Assembly (NCBI GenBank): GCA_963805645.1
Contig: CAWDVA010000010.1
Span: 124,001-188,000, forward strand
Direction: 5' to 3'
DNA: 64,000 bases
Source: CAVXEH01 sp963805645
GTDB lineage: Bacteria > Chloroflexota > Limnocylindria > QHBO01
Part shown: in pieces, positions 58,739-64,000 of the stretch
Position numbering within the stretch: the stretch's first letter is position 1
Layout: every line of letters starts with the position of its first letter
Position numbers and translations under genes: made by a program
Notes under the pieces: model-generated
What the model saw: only the letters and a program-made list of their open reading frames with translations
Told to the model about the DNA's origin: nothing
The model's database searches: none

Positions 58739-58944
58739 ACCGCGACGACCTGCAGGCCTGGCTCGATCGCTACGTGGCGGCCTGGCGCACCTACGACCGC
58801 GCCGCGGTGGAGGCGCTCTTCACGCCGGATGCTGTCTACCGATGGCGCCCGTACGGCGCCCACCGCATCCTCCGGGGTCGCGACGCCATCGGCGCCTGGT
58901 GGATGGAGGAGCCGGACGAGTCCCGGAGCGACGGGCAGGGCTGA
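58735..58944 (+). CDS. Truncated SnoaL-like paralogue
   Basis: A 69-residue protein aligning with the first half of the SnoaL-like protein at 57534: DLQAWLDRYVAAWRTYDRAA and VEALFTPDAVYRWRPYGAHR, then WWMEEPDES. It ends where the paralogue continues with its second half (stop at 58942-58944), so the beta-sheet half of the fold is missing. The GTG overlaps the MBL stop and AGGAGG lies six bases upstream, so translation is likely. No remnant of the second half is recognisable in the 60 bases downstream. It may be a decayed duplicate or a short domain working as a partner. Confidence 0.65.
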   Translation: MNRDDLQAWLDRYVAAWRTYDRAAVEALFTPDAVYRWRPYGAHRILRGRDAIGAWWMEEPDESRSDGQG

Positions 58945-58989
58945 GCCGGTCGCAGGTAGCGGATCCGGACGGACCGATCCCGGGGCCGA

Positions 58990-58995
58990 TAGACT
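58990..58995 (+). promoter_or_regulatory. -10 element of leaderless guaA promoter
   Basis: TAGACT ends seven bases before the GTG of guaA, with no ribosome binding site between. Confidence 0.5.
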
Positions 58996-59002
58996 GCACG
59001 CC

Positions 59003-60718
<1,716 letters not shown>

Positions 60719-60728
60719 CGGAGTCGCC

Positions 60729-61115
60729 GTGGCGGCCCACGATCTCCGGCGCGCTCGCCGCGCGCGCCGCCGACTCCGATCCGCGGGCTGGCTCGCCGTC
60801 GCGGCGGGGTCCCTGATCGCCGTCACCGCGCTCCTCGTGGCGCCCTTCTTCTTTCCCTTCGGTCTGGCGGCCGGCTCGCTGGCGATGCTCGCCGGGTGGC
60901 AGCTGGTGAGGCTGCGCGGCGCGCTGGGCGCGGTGCTCGCAGCGGGCGGCGGGCTGGTGGTCGCGGGCGCCGCGGCGGCGTCGGACGGCAGCCCGGCCGG
61001 GGTCCTGGCGGTGGTCCTATCGGGCGCATTGGGAGCCTGCAGCATCGCCGTGCTGCTGGTCGTCTACATCGATGCGGGATACCTGCCGAACGCCCGTCGC
61101 ATCGATAACGACTAG
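60729..61115 (+). CDS. Small membrane protein, unknown function
   Basis: A 128-residue integral membrane protein, GTG start ten bases after guaA. After an Arg-rich N-terminus (LRRARRARRRLRSAG) there are about four helices: LAVAAGSLIAVTALLVAPFF, FGLAAGSLAMLAGWQLV, LGAVLAAGGGLVVAGAAAAS and VLSGALGACSIAVLLVVYID. No motif points to a function. It may simply ride on the guaA transcript. Confidence 0.7.
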   Translation: MAAHDLRRARRARRRLRSAGWLAVAAGSLIAVTALLVAPFFFPFGLAAGSLAMLAGWQLVRLRGALGAVLAAGGGLVVAGAAAASDGSPAGVLAVVLSGALGACSIAVLLVVYIDAGYLPNARRIDND

Positions 61116-61118
61116 CAT
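61113..61118 (+). promoter_or_regulatory. -10-like element before UPF0182 gene
   Basis: TAGCAT overlaps the stop of the preceding gene and ends eight bases before the ATG at 61127, another candidate leaderless start. Confidence 0.35.
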
Positions 61119-61126
61119 TCCCGGTA

Positions 61127-64000
61127 ATGTCCAGCTGGTTCGATCGTCTTCTTGGTGAGCTTCAGCGCCGTCAGGAGGAGCAGGACGCCCGTCGCGAGGG
61201 GCGCCCGCTCCCGCCGCGCGACCACCCGTCCGGGGACCGGTACCGAGGCGGGGCGACCCCCGGCGAGGGTGACGACGGACCCGACCCCACCGACGACCGG
61301 CCGACCCCCATCCGCGGCCGAAGCCGGCGTGCGGGGAGCCCGCGCCCCGGAGGCCCACCAGGATCTGGCCCGGGTGGCGGAGGCGGGTCGTTCGGCGGCC
61401 CATGGGCCGACCGCGACTGGAGCGAGTGGGGAGACTGGAGCCGCTATCGACGCTGGATCCTCCTGGGGCTCGGCCTGGTTGCGGTCATCGTGCTGCTCGC
61501 CATCGCGGGCGGCGCGGTCGACCTCCTGACCGACCTGCAGTGGTTCGGCGCCCTGGGTCTCTCCGGTGTCTTCCGGACCCGGCTCCTGGCCCAGGTTGGA
61601 TTCTTCGCCATCGGCTACCTGCTGTTCGCCATCCCGGCGGTGGTCTCCGTCCTCGTCGCGCGCCGCATCGCACCGCGGGTACCGGTCCATCGGGTGGGGA
61701 GCGTGGAGATCCCGGACGTCTCGCGTCCGGCCACCATCGGCCTGGTCGTGGTGGCGCTCCTCATGGCGCTGGTCAGCGCCGCGGCCTGGAGCGGCGAGTG
61801 GCAGCAGATCCTCCTCTTCCTCAACGGCGGCAGCTTCGGGACCACCGATCCGCACTTCGGCCACGACATCGGCTTCTACGTCTTCGGCCTGCCCTTCTGG
61901 CGCTTCCTGCAGGCCTGGGGCATCGGGACCCTCATCACCATCCTGCTGCTCACCGCAGGCACCTATGCCGCCGGTGCGCTGCGCTGGCAGTTCCGGCTGA
62001 GCCGCCCGGTGCGCGCGCATCTCGCCATCCTGGGTGCCCTCCTCCTGCTCGTGACCGCTGCCGGCTACCAGCTCGACATCGCCGAGCTGAGCTACTCGAC
62101 TCGCGGCATGGGCGCCGGCCTGGTGGGCGCCAGCTACACGGACCTCCACGCCCAGCAGCCCGCGTACGTGATCCTCACCGTGGTGGCGGTGCTCGCCGCC
62201 CTGCTGGTGCTGGCCAACACCTGGTTCCGCACCCTCTGGCTGCTGGGCATTGCCGCCGCCGGCTGGGTCGTCCTGTCCGTGGCAGTGGGCGGCATCTACC
62301 CGGCCTTCGTGCAGAACATCCAGGTCACCCCGAACGAGCTGTCGCTGGAGCGGCCCCAGATCGCCGCCAACATCGGGGCCACGCAGCAGGCGTTCGCGCT
62401 CGACACCATCACGCAGCAGACGTTCACCGGGTCACAGACGCCCACCCGGGCGCTCTTCACCGACAACGCCAAGACGCTGCAGAACGTGCGGCTGTGGGAC
62501 TACCGGCCGCTGCTGGACACCATCAGCCAGACCCAGAACCTGCGCAGCTACTACCAGTTCCAGGACGTCGACATCGATCGCTACCAGATCAACGGGACCG
62601 AGCGCCAGGTGATGCTCTCCGGGCGCGAGCTCTCGGCATCGGCAGGGCAGACCTGGACGAACGAGCACCTCTTCTACACGCACGGCTACGGGATCGTGGC
62701 CGTCCCGGTCAATGCGGTGACCCCCGAGGGGCAGCCGGACTACCTGGTGAGCGGGATCAACCAGCAGGGTCAGCTGCCGGTCGGTCAGCCCCGCATCTAC
62801 TTCGGCACCGCGGAGAGCAGCTACGTGGTGACCGGCACCCAGACCGCGGAGTTCGACTACCCCGTGGGCGAGAACCAGAACGCGACCACGACCTGGGCCG
62901 GCAAGACCGGCGTTGGCGTGGGCGGCTTCTTCAACCGGCTCCTCTACTCCCTCAAGTTCGGTGACTTCAACCTGCTCATCAGCAACCAGCTGACCGATGC
63001 CTCGCAGATCCTGTACCGCCGCACCCTGGAAGAGCGGGTCCAGGCCATCGCCCCCTTCCTGACCTACGACCACGACCCGTATCTGGTCACCGCGGACGGG
63101 AAGCTCCTGTGGATCTGGGACGCCTACACCACCTCGGCACGCTACCCGGACGCGCAGCCGCTCGACGGCAGCCTCTTCCCCGGCATGAACTACGTCCGGA
63201 ACAGCGTGAAGGTCGTGATCGACGCCTACGACGGCTCGGTGCACTTCTACATCGCGGATCCGGCGGACCCGATCGTCAACGCCTGGGCCACGATCTTCCC
63301 GGGCCTCTTCCAGCCGCTTGACGCCATGAGCGCGGAGCTCCGGGCGCACCTGCGCTACCCGGAGGACCTGTTCACCGCCCAGAACGAGCAGTACCAGCTC
63401 TACCACGTCAGCGCCAACGACTCGGGCGCGGAAACGCTCTACTCCAAGCAGGACCGCTGGGCGCTCGCCACCCAGGGGAACGACGTGTCCGGGCAGTCGC
63501 AGGTCGTGGAGCCCTACTACGTGATCATGAAGCTCCCCGGCGAGTCCGACGCCGAGTTCGTCCTGATCCAGCCCATGGTCACCCAGGGTCGCAACAACAT
63601 GATCGCCTGGGTCGCGGCGCGGATGGATCCCGGAGTCTACGGAGAGCGCATCGCCTTCCGCTTCCCGTCCGACACCAGCACCTTCGGTCCCGCCCAGATC
63701 CAGTCACGGATCAACCAGGACAGCACGGTATCGGCCCAGTTCACGCTCTGGTCGCAGGCCGGATCGAGCGTGGTGCGGGGCAACCTGCTGGTCCTGCCCA
63801 TGGGGGACTCGATCATCTACGTGGAGCCGATCTTCCTCAAGTCCACCTCCACGGCTCAGCCGGAGTTCAAGCGGGTCATCCTGGCCACCCAGAGCAAGGT
63901 CGCCTTCGCAGACACCCTCGACCAGGCGCTGTCGCAGATCCTGGGCGAGTCGAGCGTGCCGCCTCCCGAGGGCGGGGGTGGTGGCGGTGGCGGCGGCCAG
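61127..64000 (+). CDS. UPF0182 family large membrane protein (C-terminus cut by window edge)
   Basis: The ATG at 61127 opens 958 codons with no stop before the right edge. A disordered, Arg/Pro/Gly-rich N-terminus of about 110 residues (PLPPRDHPSGDRYRGGATPG and on) precedes seven or so helices such as WILLGLGLVAVIVLLAIAGG and LLAQVGFFAIGYLLFAIPAV. The UPF0182 markers are LTDLQWFGALGLSGVFRTRL and the large extracytoplasmic domain with FTGSQTPTRALFTDN, NVRLWDYRPLLDTI and NEHLFYTHGYG. YSLKFGDFNLLISNQLTDAS and PFLTYDHDPYLVTADGKLLW also belong to it. The last codons seen are a Glu-Gly-Gly-rich stretch (PPPEGGGGGGG). Function of the family is unknown; it is widespread in Actinobacteria and Chloroflexota. 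Confidence 0.93.
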   Translation, partial: MSSWFDRLLGELQRRQEEQDARREGRPLPPRDHPSGDRYRGGATPGEGDDGPDPTDDRPTPIRGRSRRAGSPRPGGPPGSGPGGGGGSFGGPWADRDWSEWGDWSRYRRWILLGLGLVAVIVLLAIAGGAVDLLTDLQWFGALGLSGVFRTRLLAQVGFFAIGYLLFAIPAVVSVLVARRIAPRVPVHRVGSVEIPDVSRPATIGLVVVALLMALVSAAAWSGEWQQILLFLNGGSFGTTDPHFGHDIGFYVFGLPFWRFLQAWGIGTLITILLLTAGTYAAGALRWQFRLSRPVRAHLAILGALLLLVTAAGYQLDIAELSYSTRGMGAGLVGASYTDLHAQQPAYVILTVVAVLAALLVLANTWFRTLWLLGIAAAGWVVLSVAVGGIYPAFVQNIQVTPNELSLERPQIAANIGATQQAFALDTITQQTFTGSQTPTRALFTDNAKTLQNVRLWDYRPLLDTISQTQNLRSYYQFQDVDIDRYQINGTERQVMLSGRELSASAGQTWTNEHLFYTHGYGIVAVPVNAVTPEGQPDYLVSGINQQGQLPVGQPRIYFGTAESSYVVTGTQTAEFDYPVGENQNATTTWAGKTGVGVGGFFNRLLYSLKFGDFNLLISNQLTDASQILYRRTLEERVQAIAPFLTYDHDPYLVTADGKLLWIWDAYTTSARYPDAQPLDGSLFPGMNYVRNSVKVVIDAYDGSVHFYIADPADPIVNAWATIFPGLFQPLDAMSAELRAHLRYPEDLFTAQNEQYQLYHVSANDSGAETLYSKQDRWALATQGNDVSGQSQVVEPYYVIMKLPGESDAEFVLIQPMVTQGRNNMIAWVAARMDPGVYGERIAFRFPSDTSTFGPAQIQSRINQDSTVSAQFTLWSQAGSSVVRGNLLVLPMGDSIIYVEPIFLKSTSTAQPEFKRVILATQSKVAFADTLDQALSQILGESSVPPPEGGGGGGGGGQ

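Noticed and set aside
61402..62964. Plus-strand 520-codon Arg/Pro-rich frame
   Set aside because: Out-of-frame shadow inside the UPF0182 gene, whose true frame runs from 61127 to the window edge.

Overview
The window is GC-rich (roughly 70%), gene-dense DNA with frequent GTG starts, many 4-base overlaps and no mobile element, tRNA, rRNA or CRISPR array that I can see. It looks like core chromosome of a free-living bacterium, most likely a Chloroflexota member. The pointers are a DUF5667 protein paired with an ECF sigma factor, FMN-riboswitch control of a RibXY-type transporter, GAAC-N4-GTTC LexA boxes, a GuaB3-type IMP dehydrogenase, an F420-type LLM oxidoreductase and many apparently leaderless genes. 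The taxonomic call is inference.

Layout. 0-5 kb (minus): truncated methyltransferase, class III aminotransferase, PyrD and a delta-1-pyrroline-5-carboxylate dehydrogenase. 5-9 kb (minus): methyltransferase, then a NarL-type histidine kinase/response regulator pair with a lipoprotein. 9-12.7 kb (plus): fumarylacetoacetase-fold hydrolase, threonine dehydrogenase and glycine C-acetyltransferase, a threonine-to-glycine route. 12.7-14.3 kb: ECF sigma factor and DUF5667 protein. 14.5-21 kb (minus): two exported cell-surface proteins, a 1657-residue DUF11-repeat protein and a Ser-Pro-Ser-Glu repeat protein. They share a VPNTA-helix-basic C-terminus, and the palindrome GTACC-N2-GGTAC lies near both promoters. 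21-26 kb: metallo-hydrolase, secreted HEYTH protease, ArgS and a membrane protein.

26-44 kb holds scattered histidine-degradation and one-carbon genes: FtcD, HutU, HutH, FchA and a FolD whose cyclohydrolase residues are replaced. HutI is not in the window. Between them are a translationally coupled rRNA/tRNA modification operon (rsmI, an FmrO/ArmA-type 16S rRNA G1405 methyltransferase homologue, a divergent tgt), PAP2 and DedA membrane proteins, a sugar kinase, and an FMN riboswitch followed by an ABC transporter that is probably for riboflavin.

43.5-47 kb (minus) is an SOS module: lexA, an AlkZ-like crosslink glycosylase and DNA polymerase IV in one operon, then a small DUF6504-like gene with its own LexA-boxed promoter. 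47-51.9 kb: DUF1232 protein, rplI, dnaB, a zinc-ribbon protein and purA. 51.9-56.1 kb: an ABC exporter pair, an LLM oxidoreductase and a photolyase with an apparent frameshift. 56.3-60.7 kb: GuaB3 and GuaA flanking a metallo-beta-lactamase and two SnoaL-like paralogues, the second truncated. The window ends inside a UPF0182 membrane protein.

The most notable units are the rsmI/G1405-methyltransferase/tgt operon, the lexA/AlkZ-like/polIV/DUF6504 SOS module, the FchA-FolD pair with a remodelled FolD active site, and the palindrome associated with the two surface-protein genes.
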